From the NCBI RefSeq assembly GCF_000190535.1, contig NC_015160.1:2852001-2916000 (forward strand): 64,000 nucleotides of DNA, written 5' to 3'. Source of the stretch: Odoribacter splanchnicus DSM 20712. GTDB lineage: Bacteria > Bacteroidota > Bacteroidia > Bacteroidales > Marinifilaceae. How positions within the stretch are numbered: position 1 is the stretch's first letter; each line of letters begins with the position of its first letter. Shown here one piece after another: positions 53,706 to 63,066 of the stretch. Both the position numbers and the translations under genes were made by a program. A model generated the notes under the pieces. The model saw only the letters and a list, made by a program, of their open reading frames with translations, made no database searches and was not told the origin of the DNA.

Positions 53706-55262
53706 ATGACAAGCATACAGCAAAGAGAACAGCTGCAATCTCAGATTTGGAAAATAGCCAATGAGGTGCGTGGGGCTGTTGACGGATGGGACTTTAAACA
53801 ATTTGTTTTAGGCACATTGTTCTACCGTTTCATCAGTGAAAATTTTACTGACTATATAGAGGGTGGAGACGATAGTATCGACTATGCTTCTTTGCCTGAT
53901 AGTGTTATCACTCCTGAGATTAAAGATGATGCTGTAAAGACAAAAGGATATTTCATATATCCGAGCCAGCTTTTTGGTAATGTGGTAAAGACTGCCAACA
54001 CCAATCCCAATCTTAATACGGATTTGAAAGCCATCTTCGATTCTATCGAAAGTTCGGCCAATGGTTATGCTTCCGAAAAGAATATCAAAGGACTGTTTGC
54101 CGATTTTGATACAACCAGTACAAGGCTTGGTAATACCGTTGAAAACAAAAACAGTCGATTAGCGGCTGTTTTAAAAGGTGTAGAAGGATTGAATTTTGGA
54201 AATTTTGAGGAACATGAGATAGACCTTTTTGGTGATGCTTACGAATTTCTCATAAACAATTACGCAGCCAATGCAGGAAAGTCAGGAGGCGAATTTTTCA
54301 CGCCGCAAAATGTTTCAAAACTCATATCACAGCTTGCTATGCACAAACAGGCTACTGTCAACAAGATATACGACCCGGCCGCAGGTTCAGGTTCATTGCT
54401 CTTGCAAGCCAAGAAACAATTTGAAGATCGCATCATTGAAGACGGTTTCTTTGGTCAGGAAATAAATCATACCACCTACAACTTGGCTCGTATGAATATG
54501 TTCCTGCACAACATCAATTACGATAAGTTTAACATTGCACTCGGAAATACGCTTACCGACCCTCAATTTGGAGATGACAAGCCTTTTGATGCCATTGTTT
54601 CCAATCCTCCCTATTCGGTAAATTGGATTGGTTCGGATGATCCCACGCTTATCAATGACGACCGCTTTGCTCCTGCCGGAGTACTTGCCCCGAAATCAAA
54701 AGCCGATTTTGCTTTCGTACTTCATTCGTTGAGTTATCTGTCAAGCAGGGGAAGGGCTGCTATTGTATGTTTCCCCGGAATCTTTTATCGCGGAGGAGCA
54801 GAACAAAAAATCAGAAAGTATTTGGTTGACAGCAATTTTATTGAAACTATCATCTCTTTGCCTTCCAATTTATTTTATGGAACTTCCATAGCCGTTAATA
54901 TCTTAGTTCTCTCAAAACATAAGCCGGATACCAAAATCCAGTTTATTGATGCAAGCGGAGAAAGTTTCTTCACCAAAGAAACAAACAACAATGTCCTTGA
55001 AAACAAACATATAGACAGGATTATAGATTTTTTCGACAAAAAAGAAGATGTTGATTATATAGCCAAGTCTGTTGACTATAAATCTATTACTGAGAATGAT
55101 TATAACTTGTCGGTAAGCAGTTATATAGAAGTGAAAGACACTCGTCCGAAGACCGACATCAAGGAACTGAACGAACGGATTCGCCGCATTGTGGAAAGAG
55201 AGAACGAGTTGCGTATAGAGATAGATAAAATAGTTGCGGAATTAGAGGAGGACGAATTATGA
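53706..55262 (+). CDS. hsdM: Type I restriction-modification methyltransferase subunit
   Basis: 518 residues. N-terminal HsdM helical domain ([20 protein letters not shown]), SAM motif [13 protein letters not shown] (Asp223 onward) and catalytic motif [12 protein letters not shown] (Asn300-Tyr303), so it is an N6-adenine methyltransferase. The C-terminus is a coiled coil ([19 protein letters not shown]) for HsdS contact. Full length and apparently intact, but a complete hsdS is absent; only a broken 3' piece lies about 7.5 kb downstream. Its stop overlaps the next ATG by 4 bp. Confidence 0.94.
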   Translation: MTSIQQREQLQSQIWKIANEVRGAVDGWDFKQFVLGTLFYRFISENFTDYIEGGDDSIDYASLPDSVITPEIKDDAVKTKGYFIYPSQLFGNVVKTANTNPNLNTDLKAIFDSIESSANGYASEKNIKGLFADFDTTSTRLGNTVENKNSRLAAVLKGVEGLNFGNFEEHEIDLFGDAYEFLINNYAANAGKSGGEFFTPQNVSKLISQLAMHKQATVNKIYDPAAGSGSLLLQAKKQFEDRIIEDGFFGQEINHTTYNLARMNMFLHNINYDKFNIALGNTLTDPQFGDDKPFDAIVSNPPYSVNWIGSDDPTLINDDRFAPAGVLAPKSKADFAFVLHSLSYLSSRGRAAIVCFPGIFYRGGAEQKIRKYLVDSNFIETIISLPSNLFYGTSIAVNILVLSKHKPDTKIQFIDASGESFFTKETNNNVLENKHIDRIIDFFDKKEDVDYIAKSVDYKSITENDYNLSVSSYIEVKDTRPKTDIKELNERIRRIVERENELRIEIDKIVAELEEDEL

Positions 55263-56308
55263 ACAATGAATTACTTACAGCCGGCAATTTATATGGTTCG
55301 TTGATAAACGATATAGGCAATATCCTTGTCGAGGCACGTGGCAAAATATGTCGGGAAATCAATTCTGTAATGGTAGATGCCTATTGGAATATAGGCAAAT
55401 ACATTGTAGAATACGAACAAAAAGGAGAAGAACGAGCTGAATATGGGAGTAACCTCTTGAACCGTCTTTCCAAAGATTTGACGAGATTGTACGGGAAGGG
55501 ATTCGGGAAAAGCAATTTGTTGTATATTAGAAAGTTGTATCTGTATTTCCCAAAAGGTGGGACAGTGTCCCACCTTTTGAACTGGAGCCATTACTATGAG
55601 ATACTTAAGTTGGATAATGAATTAGAACGTTCTTTTTATGTAAAAGAATGTGAGAAGCAGCATTGGAGTGTGCGCGAACTCAAGCGTCAGATGAACAGTA
55701 TGCTGTTTCACCGCATAGCATTAAGCAAAGACAAGGAAGGGGTGTTGAAACTTGCGGAATGTGGGAATGAGGTGCAAAAGCCGGAAGACATCATCCGCGA
55801 CCCCTTTGTGTTGGAATTTGCCGGATTGCCAGACATTAATCATTATGATGAAAACGATCTTGAAAAATCGCTTGTAAGTAATTTGGGACAGTTTCTGCTC
55901 GGTCGGGGATTTGCTTTCATTGGACAACAATACCGTTTCAGTATAGCCGGCAGACATTATTATGTAGATTTGGTATTTTATCATGTGATATTGAAAACTT
56001 ATGTGCTGATTGATTTGAAACGCAATGAGGTACAGCACGAAGACATCGGGCAGATGAATTTCTATCTGAATTATTTTTGTAATGAAGTATGTACAGACGG
56101 AGATAATGCTCCGATAGGCATCGTTTTGGGAGCTACAGCCGACAAAATGACTATGGAATATGCCATGGGAAGCATTTCAAACCAACTTTTTGTCAGCCGA
56201 TACCAGCTGTATCTCCCGGACAGGAAGTTGTTTGAAGATGAATTGTGGCGGATAATGAAGAAGCAGGAACTTGAAAAAGAAGAAAGGGAGGACGAACGAT
56301 ATGAGTAA
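55259..56308 (+). CDS. DUF1016-family PDDEXK nuclease-like protein
   Basis: 349 residues. The N-terminal DUF1016 helical domain (about 20-180: [40 protein letters not shown]) is followed by a PDDEXK-type core, with Asp in YYVDLVFYH and the Asp-x-Lys pair in [11 protein letters not shown]. These YhcG-type proteins are frequent passengers in type I R-M loci and are thought to be nucleases. Overlaps hsdM by 4 bp and the ORF6N gene by 8 bp. Confidence 0.9.
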   Translation: MNNELLTAGNLYGSLINDIGNILVEARGKICREINSVMVDAYWNIGKYIVEYEQKGEERAEYGSNLLNRLSKDLTRLYGKGFGKSNLLYIRKLYLYFPKGGTVSHLLNWSHYYEILKLDNELERSFYVKECEKQHWSVRELKRQMNSMLFHRIALSKDKEGVLKLAECGNEVQKPEDIIRDPFVLEFAGLPDINHYDENDLEKSLVSNLGQFLLGRGFAFIGQQYRFSIAGRHYYVDLVFYHVILKTYVLIDLKRNEVQHEDIGQMNFYLNYFCNEVCTDGDNAPIGIVLGATADKMTMEYAMGSISNQLFVSRYQLYLPDRKLFEDELWRIMKKQELEKEEREDERYE

Positions 56309-56825
56309 ATCGCAAAAAGATTTGAATATTGTGACACATACAACCGAATTAAATCCCAAACTTCTGACTGATGTTCGGAAGAGTATAGTTGTAATCAGGG
56401 ATATTCCTGTAATAGCCGATGCCGATGTGGCAAGTCTTTATGGCGTCGAGACAAAGAGGGTCAATGAAGCTGTGCGTAACAATCCGGATAAATTTCCGGA
56501 GGATTATATGTTTGTTTTGTCTTCTGAAGAATCAGATGTTTTGCGGTCGAAATTTTCGACCACAAAAGTTTCTTCCAAAAGCAGGGTACTTCCCAAGGTC
56601 TTTACAGAGAAAGGGTTGTATATGCTTGCCACAATCTTGAAGAGCAAGAACGCACTAAATGTCACATTTGCTATTATTGAAACATTTACGCAAGTAAGAT
56701 GCTTGAAGCGTGAATTGGTCGATTTACATAAGGAAACCGATTCCGGAAAACAGACAGCGAAAATGCGGCACTTTGGTAAAGTGCTGTCGGATATTGTGAT
56801 GCCTGATTTGGAAACTTCTTATTGA
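56301..56825 (+). CDS. ORF6N-domain protein
   Basis: 174 residues from the ATG at 56301; the frame reaches 56271 only through TTG. The ORF6N core is VVIRDIPVIADADVASLYGV, then TKRVNEAVRNNPDKFPEDYM and LPKVFTEKGLYMLATILKS. This DNA-binding-like domain comes from phage antirepressor families and is a common passenger in R-M loci. The C-terminal helix ends at PDLETSY. Role in the locus unknown. Confidence 0.88.
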   Translation: MSKSQKDLNIVTHTTELNPKLLTDVRKSIVVIRDIPVIADADVASLYGVETKRVNEAVRNNPDKFPEDYMFVLSSEESDVLRSKFSTTKVSSKSRVLPKVFTEKGLYMLATILKSKNALNVTFAIIETFTQVRCLKRELVDLHKETDSGKQTAKMRHFGKVLSDIVMPDLETSY

Positions 56826-57057
56826 AGAATGTATTATTAGTTGATTATCAGTATTATACGCTCTAAACGGTAGAAAAGTGACCGTATGGATTCTGATTAG
56901 ATACGAAAAGGTGAAGATTTAACGTATTTAACTTTCAATCACATCAGGAATCACGAAATAAGGGTTGGGAGGGGCGTTTTAAACTGACCCTATAATGTGG
57001 TGAATAGAAGTTATATGACGAAATTCATAAAGGGGTACGGTTGAAACGACTCCCTTG

Positions 57058-57086
57058 AAGGGTGTGATTACATGTCATACCCTTTT
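57058..57086 (+). terminator. Terminator-like hairpin downstream of the ORF6N gene
   Basis: AAGGGTGTGA (57058-57067) pairs with TCATACCCTT (57075-57084) with one G-U pair, loop 7 nt, followed by TTTTGTTCT. It is 233 bp beyond the ORF6N stop. Confidence 0.65.
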
Positions 57087-57193
57087 GTTCTATAAAGCAT
57101 TTTTGTGTAGTTTACGAAGCTACGTTTTGCAGTTTTTTTACTTGATAAACGCAGTTTTTTCATTGATTGTGCTGGCTTTTGGGATAAAACTAT

Positions 57194-57201
57194 TATCTTT
57201 G
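57194..57201 (+). promoter_or_regulatory. -7 promoter box of the ATPase gene
   Basis: TATCTTTG, an exact consensus match, 42 bp upstream of the ATG. No clear -33 box at 19 bp. It suggests this gene brought its own promoter. Confidence 0.5.
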
Positions 57202-57243
57202 CGGTGTAAAATGTGATACCAGTATCAAAAACAATACTCTAAT

Positions 57244-58503
57244 ATGATATTTGAACGTAAGAAATACTTGGATGAACTTATTGCAGGACGTGGAAACGGT
57301 CTTGTGAAGATTATAACAGGTGTCAGACGATGTGGAAAGTCTTTCCTGTTGTTTGATATCTGGCATAACTGGTTGTTGGAACATGGGGTGACTGATAGTC
57401 ACATCATTGAGATACAACTTGATGATTTCCGAAACAGGCGGTTGAGGAAGCCTGATACCTTGCTCGACTATATAGATTCAAAGGTTATGGATGATGGCAA
57501 ACCTTATTATATAGTCTTGGACGAGGTACAGTTGGTAGAAGAATTTGTGGAGGTTATTCTTAGCTTGACACACATGAGGAATGTAGATGTGTATGTGTCG
57601 GGCTCAAACTCTCGTTTCCTGTCAAGTGATGTTGTGACAGAGTTTCGAGGCAGAGGTGACGAGATACGCATCTGGCCTCTCACCTTTGACGAATACTTTA
57701 GTGGTATTGGTGGAGATATACGCAAAGCTTGGTTGGATTACTATACTTTTGGAGGACTGCCACAGGTGGCTTTGCTTGAAACGGAAGAAAAGAAAACAGA
57801 CTATTTGCGTGGTCTGTATGAAACGACCTATCTGCGTGACGTAATTGAGCGCAACCATCTGCGTAATCCTGAAGGAATGAAGGAATTGGTGCGTGTGCTT
57901 GCCTCGGGCATTGGTTCGTCAACCAATCCAACGAGAATAGCCAATACCTTTCAATCTTCACAAGGGGTAACCATAAAAAGAGACACTATAAAACAATACA
58001 TTGACTATCTGAAAGACTCATTCTTGATAGAGGAAGCCTTGCGCTATGATGTGAAAGGCAGAAAATATATTGGTACCGAGACGAAATACTACTTCGCTGA
58101 TGTCGGCATACGTGCAGCCATTCTCAACTATCGACAGCAGGAAGAAACGCACATTATGGAAAACATTATCTATAATGAACTTCGCAGTCGAGGATATAAT
58201 GTGGACGTAGGATTGGTTGAACTTGGTGGCAAGGATAAGAACGGTAAGTTTGTCAGAAAACAGTTGGAGGTAGACTTTGTGGTGAACCGCCCTCCATACA
58301 GAGTGTATATCCAGTCGGCTTTCCACATGCCTACGCCAGAAAAGGAACAGCAAGAACGTCGCCCATTATTGTCAATCAATGACCACTTTCGTAAGATTGT
58401 CATTGTTGGTGATGACATTCATCGCAAGGAGGACGAACTCGGTGTGTTGACTGTCGGACTCTTGGATTTCTTGACAGATAAGAACTTGTTGGAGCAAGGA
58501 TAA
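57244..58503 (+). CDS. AAA ATPase with C-terminal DUF4143 domain
   Basis: 419 residues. Walker A GVRRCGKS at 26-33, Walker B YYIVLDEVQ near 89-97, sensor-like VYVSGSNSRF, then a winged-helix segment. The DUF4143 nuclease-like region includes IENIIYNELRSRGYNVDVG-type and QLEVDFVVNR motifs (Glu and Asp-x-Val positions). These proteins are abundant in Bacteroidota and of uncertain function. It is 18 bp upstream of the histidine kinase gene, but the codon use of that pair differs. Confidence 0.9.
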   Translation: MIFERKKYLDELIAGRGNGLVKIITGVRRCGKSFLLFDIWHNWLLEHGVTDSHIIEIQLDDFRNRRLRKPDTLLDYIDSKVMDDGKPYYIVLDEVQLVEEFVEVILSLTHMRNVDVYVSGSNSRFLSSDVVTEFRGRGDEIRIWPLTFDEYFSGIGGDIRKAWLDYYTFGGLPQVALLETEEKKTDYLRGLYETTYLRDVIERNHLRNPEGMKELVRVLASGIGSSTNPTRIANTFQSSQGVTIKRDTIKQYIDYLKDSFLIEEALRYDVKGRKYIGTETKYYFADVGIRAAILNYRQQEETHIMENIIYNELRSRGYNVDVGLVELGGKDKNGKFVRKQLEVDFVVNRPPYRVYIQSAFHMPTPEKEQQERRPLLSINDHFRKIVIVGDDIHRKEDELGVLTVGLLDFLTDKNLLEQG

Positions 58504-58521
58504 TCATTTTATTATATAATT

Positions 58522-59547
58522 ATGCATAGATCCAAGAACTCTTTCCTTGAGTGGCTTGTCTACTCGCTTATCTTCTTCTTCCTGTACGACATCATTTGGA
58601 TATTGGTAGACCTGCCCGACTTCCTACAGTCTGTAAGCGGACTGTATCCTGAGTTGCTTGTTGACTTTGCACTCTGCGGTTTGTTCTCGCTTTCGAGTTT
58701 GTATCTCAACCGATGGCTGTTCAAACAGCAGCGCTTTTGGCGCGAATGGCAGGGCCACCGTGTGTTCGTGCAGAACGGACTGGTGTTGTTGGGCTTCAAC
58801 CTGCTTATTGCTGGTGGCTGCGAACTGCTGCTGAGCCTTGTAGCACCTAAGCTTATGATGCAGGATATATGGGGAACGTCTTTCCTATTCGGACTGATAG
58901 CGAGTCTTGTAGCACTCATCCACCTTTCGATGCACTTTTCAGACATGATTGTTCTGAAAGGCAAGGAGAACCTCGCCTTACAGAAGCGATACCTTATGCT
59001 GCAGTTGGACCCACATTTCGTGTTCAACAGTCTTAGTTCACTTGCCGGAATGATAGGGGAGGACCCGAAGATGGCTGAGGACTATGTCGTGAAACTCTCA
59101 CATATCTACCGCTACATACTTCAGCATATCGACAAGAAGTATATAACCCTTGCCGACGGCACCGACTTCATCAAGTCGTACATCGGGCTGTTCAACATGC
59201 GATACGACAACGCCATCGTCCTGCACGCCGACGATTTGCACGGCGACCGCAACGAATGTATTCTCTCGCTGAGTCTACAGCTTATCATCGAGAATGCCGT
59301 GAAGCACAACTGTCCGCAGAGCGGCACCGAACTTCATGTGTCTCTTGGTCGCCAGGGCGACATGCTCGTCATAAAGAACAACCGCATATATACCAACCAG
59401 ACCAACGACCAGAGCATAGAGTCGTACGGAATAGGTATCAGCAACCTGAAGCAACGCTACCGACTGGAGGGCGAGGCAGAGCCAGAGTTCGTAGCCAGTC
59501 AGGATGCCTTTGAGGTGCGACTGCCAATCATAAAACGAAAACAATAG
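58522..59547 (+). CDS. LytS-type membrane sensor histidine kinase
   Basis: 341 residues. Four membrane spans (about 12-30, 46-68, 85-107, 118-138), then a His_kinase domain with phospho-acceptor His165 in LQLDPHFVFNSLSSLAG and an ATPase lid region (IIENAVKHNC; GIGISNLKQRYRL). No extracellular sensor domain is present, so the signal is probably sensed in the membrane. The gene is noticeably G/C-richer in third positions than its neighbours. Its partner regulator starts 7 bp later. Confidence 0.92.
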   Translation: MHRSKNSFLEWLVYSLIFFFLYDIIWILVDLPDFLQSVSGLYPELLVDFALCGLFSLSSLYLNRWLFKQQRFWREWQGHRVFVQNGLVLLGFNLLIAGGCELLLSLVAPKLMMQDIWGTSFLFGLIASLVALIHLSMHFSDMIVLKGKENLALQKRYLMLQLDPHFVFNSLSSLAGMIGEDPKMAEDYVVKLSHIYRYILQHIDKKYITLADGTDFIKSYIGLFNMRYDNAIVLHADDLHGDRNECILSLSLQLIIENAVKHNCPQSGTELHVSLGRQGDMLVIKNNRIYTNQTNDQSIESYGIGISNLKQRYRLEGEAEPEFVASQDAFEVRLPIIKRKQ

Positions 59548-59554
59548 AAGAACG

Positions 59555-60310
59555 ATGCAAAAGGTATTGATTATAGAAGACGACCATTTCAGCGCTAGAC
59601 GTCTGAAAAGGCTCATTATGGATATTGACGACACGATAGACGTGCATGGACCGCTGAAAAGTGTGGTGGAGGTGACAGAGGAGCTTGCCGCCAACAACGA
59701 CTATGACCTTATCTTTTCCGACATCCGACTTGCCGACAGTGACGTGTTTGAAGCGTTCCGCAAGGTGATGCCGCAGTCGTTCGTGATCTTCACCACGGCT
59801 TACGACGAATATGCAATGGAGGCGATAAAGAACAACGGACTCGACTATCTGATGAAGCCGATTGACGCAGGTGAGCTGCGTGCCGCAATCGGCAAACTGC
59901 GGTTTAACCGCTATGCGCAGCAGTCTGCCGTGGTGAGTCCGCTGCACGACGTGCTTAACGACACGCGCCAATACCGCGAGCGTTTCCTAATCACGAAAGG
60001 TGACGAGCTTTGCATGCTCTGCGCTGACGACATATGCTACATCAATATGCATGACAACCGCATCACGGCGTTTGCCGTCGACGGCACATCCTATCCGCTG
60101 CCCATGAGCATGAACGACCTGGAGCAGGCTTTAGACCCTGCCCGTTTCTTCCGTCTCAATCGACAGTATATCGCCAACATTAATGGCATCAGAAAAATCA
60201 GTTTTTACTTCAGTTCCAAACTCATAGTAAGATTGAAAGGATGTAAGGATGAGAATATTGTGATAAGCAAAGAGAAAGCGACATTGTTTAAGAAATGGTT
60301 GGAGAAATAA
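59555..60310 (+). CDS. LytTR-family response regulator
   Basis: 251 residues. Receiver domain with acidic pocket Glu8-Asp9-Asp10, phospho-acceptor Asp56 in [10 protein letters not shown], Thr/Lys positions in [10 protein letters not shown] and YLMKPIDAG. The C-terminal LytTR DNA-binding domain includes [18 protein letters not shown] and [20 protein letters not shown]. Controlled by the upstream kinase. Target genes are not evident, and the downstream pair has different composition. Confidence 0.93.
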   Translation: MQKVLIIEDDHFSARRLKRLIMDIDDTIDVHGPLKSVVEVTEELAANNDYDLIFSDIRLADSDVFEAFRKVMPQSFVIFTTAYDEYAMEAIKNNGLDYLMKPIDAGELRAAIGKLRFNRYAQQSAVVSPLHDVLNDTRQYRERFLITKGDELCMLCADDICYINMHDNRITAFAVDGTSYPLPMSMNDLEQALDPARFFRLNRQYIANINGIRKISFYFSSKLIVRLKGCKDENIVISKEKATLFKKWLEK

Positions 60311-60368
60311 TTTGAAACGTAAATTTGCAAGTGAAAACGGGACAGACTTTAATAACATATTGCCTAAA

Positions 60369-60470
60369 ATGAGTCCTCTTAATCCGCAATATTTAACGAA
60401 GAAGCAGACGGTTTTTCAAAAAATTGTTACCTTTATCGAGAAGTTCAAAGGTGTAGGGGAACAATTATAA
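60369..60470 (+). CDS. Possible 33-residue ORF or gene remnant
   Basis: ATG at 60369, TAA at 60468-60470. The translation ([19 protein letters not shown], ending [10 protein letters not shown]) looks protein-like. The same frame stays open upstream to the response-regulator stop, starting from TTG at 60312 (52 residues: [13 protein letters not shown]...). It reads like the tail of a gene whose front was lost where the two-component pair joined. Not recognised. Confidence 0.3.
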   Translation: MSPLNPQYLTKKQTVFQKIVTFIEKFKGVGEQL

Positions 60471-60501
60471 GTTATTGATTAGTATATATATAATATATAT
60501 T

Positions 60502-61263
60502 ATGGATACATTATTTAAAATAACTGCGGTTCTTGGTGCATTAGCCTGGATGCCACAAATTATTAAATGGATTGTGAGTTGGCTTAGGAAACCCAAACTT
60601 AATATTATTTGCGATAATGAAGCCCAAGTTGGTTATATCGCATTTGGCTCCGTTCTAAATGTGAATTTATCATTCATTTCAAAGCATAAATCTTCCTTGG
60701 TAGAGAATATGGAGTTAATAATCAAGGATAATAATAATTCTACGTATAATCTTAATTGGGCTTGGTATGGAGAAACCTATTATGAGCTAAAAGCACCATT
60801 TGCATCTGCAACGATGGGTAAACAGCAGAAAGCTATAGCTTTTGTTTCATATAGGGATGCGTTGGTTGAAAAACTTGTAGGATTCCACTCGGTATATTTT
60901 AGAGAGAAGAAAAAAGAGTTGATCAATAAAATTAATCAGCTGATTGAAAATCAAAAATATACAGGAAATATAAATGTGGATACTATAAAACAATCAAGTG
61001 AATACATCGATTTAATGCGATTGTGTGATGACTCTATAATATGGAAGAAAGGAAGTTATACGGCATCATGCAAAGTTTATATAGCAGGCAATAAGTCTCC
61101 ATTTATCTATAATTTTAAGTTTTCACTAACTGAAACAGATATTAGTAACTTAAAGAGTAACATTAAATTAGCGAAACTTATTATTGAGAAGTCTTATTTC
61201 CCTGATGAGAATAAAATTGAGGACAATTGGTTATGGGCAAGTCCTACAATAGAAAAGTTATAA
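60502..61263 (+). CDS. Unrecognised membrane-anchored protein
   Basis: 253 residues from the ATG at 60502; the frame reaches 60475 only through TTG. One N-terminal span (LFKITAVLGALAWMPQIIKW, about 4-23) followed by a soluble domain of mixed beta strands (LNIICDNEAQVGYIAFGSVL) and a Lys-rich helix (REKKKELINKINQLIENQKY). The tail is DNWLWASPTIEKL. No enzyme motif is visible. It is 26 bp upstream of the DUF4062 gene with matching A/T-rich composition, so the two probably form a unit. A membrane sensor or effector of a defence-like pair is a guess. Confidence 0.65.
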   Translation: MDTLFKITAVLGALAWMPQIIKWIVSWLRKPKLNIICDNEAQVGYIAFGSVLNVNLSFISKHKSSLVENMELIIKDNNNSTYNLNWAWYGETYYELKAPFASATMGKQQKAIAFVSYRDALVEKLVGFHSVYFREKKKELINKINQLIENQKYTGNINVDTIKQSSEYIDLMRLCDDSIIWKKGSYTASCKVYIAGNKSPFIYNFKFSLTETDISNLKSNIKLAKLIIEKSYFPDENKIEDNWLWASPTIEKL

Positions 61264-61289
61264 GTATATATACTGAATTTACCGCATTT

Positions 61290-62747
61290 ATGAGACGAAT
61301 TAAAATATTCATAAGCAGTGTACAGAGTGAGTTCTCGAAAGAGCGAGCTATGCTTTGTCATTATATCCGAACAGATGTATTGTTGGGGAAATTTTTTGAA
61401 CCTTTCATTTTTGAGGAGGTTCCAGCGAATGAGTATCCGATAAGTCATGTATATTTGAATGAGGTGAAACTATGTGATATATACTTGGGCTTGTATGGTA
61501 ATTTGTACGGATATGAAGATGCAGAGGGTGTTTCACCGACAGAACGAGAATACGATTTAGCTGCGGAATTACATAAGAGCCGTTTAATCTATATCAAGAG
61601 CATTAATGAAGACGATAGGCATCCAAAAGAGACTGCTCTGATAAAGAAAGTGGAGCGTGATATTGTTCGCAAGACATTCGTGGATTTAGAAGGATTACGT
61701 ACATCTGTATATGCATCATTGATTCGTTATCTTGAGGAAAAAGAATATATAAGATGGCGACCGTTCGATGCCTCATACGACAATGGAGCTACACTTGATG
61801 ATTTGGATGAGGATAAAATACGTAGTTTTCTTCAAGTTGCCCGTTCAAAACGAAATTTTCCACTTTCGGTAGATACTCCCATAAAAGAGTTGCTTACTCA
61901 TTTGGATTTGATTGATGAAAACGATAGGATTGCCAATGCTGCAATTCTGCTTTTCGGCAAGAAACCTCAGAAATATTTCATACCTTCAGAAGTTAAATGC
62001 GTTCAGTTTTATGGTAATGTGGTGAGAAAGCCTATGCCAGCATATCAGATTTATCGTGGAGATGTATTTGAATTGGTGGATCAATCAACGAGTTTTGTAA
62101 TGAGTCGTGTGAATAATTGGGTGGGTACTCGTGATGAAGGAGAAACAGCATCTGTTCCAACTCATCCTGAATTGCCTATTGATGCAGTTAAAGAAGCGAT
62201 TGTCAATGCCATTTGTCATAGAGATTATACGAGTAATGCAAGTGTTCAGGTGATGCTATTCCGGAATAGGCTGGAGATTTGGAATCCAGGACAACTACCG
62301 TATGGACTCACGGTGCAGAAACTTCAAGGACCTCATAAGTCTCTGCCGACTAATCCATTGATAGCCGATCCGATGTATTGGAAGGGGTATATCGAGAAGG
62401 TTGGTACTGGTACAGAAGATATTATTGAGAAATGTCGCGATTATGGGTTGAAGACACCGGAGTTTTACCAGGAGGAAGATTTCAGAGTAGTCATTTGGAG
62501 GACAGAAGAGCAAAGCGATCCAAAGCGATCCAAAGATGATCCAAAGATGATCCAAAGTGATCCAAAAGAAGTCGAAGACCTTATTGGACTGATAAAGAAT
62601 AATCCTTCTATATCAAGGGCAGAACTTGCAAGAAGGCTTGATTTAAGTGAACGGCAAGTTCGTAAGATAATGGGGCAATTACGAGCAGATGAAAGGCTGA
62701 CTAGAAAGGGAGGTAAAATAGGAGAATGGATAATAACTGATAAATAA
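61290..62747 (+). CDS. DUF4062 - GHKL-type ATPase - HTH protein
   Basis: 485 residues from the ATG at 61290; the frame reaches 61227 only through TTG. Residues 1 to ~110 are DUF4062 (RRIKIFISSVQSEFSKERAM, YLGLYGNLYGY, SPTEREYDLA), a TIR/SIR2-neighbour-type fold. A middle domain (NAAILLFGKKPQKYFIPS) and an HATPase_c_4 domain (PIDAVKEAIVNAICHRDYTS, RLEIWNPGQLPYG, GTGTEDIIEKC) follow. A linker encoded by GATCCAAAG repeats leads to a C-terminal winged HTH (SISRAELARRLDLSERQVRK). The arrangement is that of AlbA/Schlafen-ATPase regulators with DUF4062 replacing AlbA. Possibly regulatory or antiviral. Confidence 0.85.
   Translation: MRRIKIFISSVQSEFSKERAMLCHYIRTDVLLGKFFEPFIFEEVPANEYPISHVYLNEVKLCDIYLGLYGNLYGYEDAEGVSPTEREYDLAAELHKSRLIYIKSINEDDRHPKETALIKKVERDIVRKTFVDLEGLRTSVYASLIRYLEEKEYIRWRPFDASYDNGATLDDLDEDKIRSFLQVARSKRNFPLSVDTPIKELLTHLDLIDENDRIANAAILLFGKKPQKYFIPSEVKCVQFYGNVVRKPMPAYQIYRGDVFELVDQSTSFVMSRVNNWVGTRDEGETASVPTHPELPIDAVKEAIVNAICHRDYTSNASVQVMLFRNRLEIWNPGQLPYGLTVQKLQGPHKSLPTNPLIADPMYWKGYIEKVGTGTEDIIEKCRDYGLKTPEFYQEEDFRVVIWRTEEQSDPKRSKDDPKMIQSDPKEVEDLIGLIKNNPSISRAELARRLDLSERQVRKIMGQLRADERLTRKGGKIGEWIITDK
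62517..62567 (+). repeat. Five GATCCAAAG micro-repeats in the DUF4062 gene
   Basis: Units begin at 62517, 62527, 62538, 62549 and 62559 (the last ends in A instead of G). Spacing is 10, 11, 11 and 10 bp, so the unit is read in all three frames, giving SDPKRSKDDPKMIQSDPKE. Gain or loss of one unit would shift the frame before the HTH. Confidence 0.85.
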
Positions 62748-63057
62748 GATAAAATAGCCAATCTCTTTGCCCTTTATATCAAAATACAATTTAAGGGACA
62801 TTGTCTCGGATATGTGAATGGAACTACCGTACTTCACCTTAATAAAAAAGCATTGCCCGAATTTGAAATCAGAATACCCTCCGAATATGAGGCAAGAACG
62901 ATGAACGCCACCTTTGCCATTTTGAGCAAATGGCAAAGGTGTTACAAGAAAATGACAGGCTTATTTGCCTTCGTGACACACTTCTTCCGAAACTAATGTA
63001 GGGCAAGCTGAAAATCAAAGAGATAGAAGCTAAACTAGGTGGTCAAACCAACTGCTA
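62748..63057 (+). pseudogene. hsdS: 3' remnant of a type I specificity gene (hsdS)
   Basis: Directly after the DUF4062 stop codon the sequence reads as the end of a target-recognition domain: FALYIKIQFKGHCLGYVNGT, TVLHLNKKALPEFEIRIPS, then ATFAILSK. One missing base near 62923-62928 shifts the frame; the other frame continues MAKVLQENDRLICLRDTLLP and KLM, hits TAG at 62996-62998 where relatives have Ser, then GKLKIKEIEAKLGGQTNC and TAA at 63055-63057. With no 5' part, it is not functional. It belongs with the hsdM gene at 53.7 kb. Confidence 0.8.
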
Positions 63058-63066
63058 AATTCTCAT

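Larger units (their letters stand above)
56826..57243. other. Gene-free junction between R-M passengers and the ATPase gene
   Basis: No coding sequence is supportable. A terminator-like hairpin (57058-57084) and a promoter box (57194-57201) are the only signals. The type I specificity gene would be expected to begin here; the junction of later-inserted DNA probably lies in this stretch or close to it. Confidence 0.5.

Noticed and set aside
62517..62567. CRISPR-like short repeats
   Set aside because: The 9-bp units with 1-2 bp spacing lie inside a coding sequence; no CRISPR array or cas gene was found anywhere in the window.
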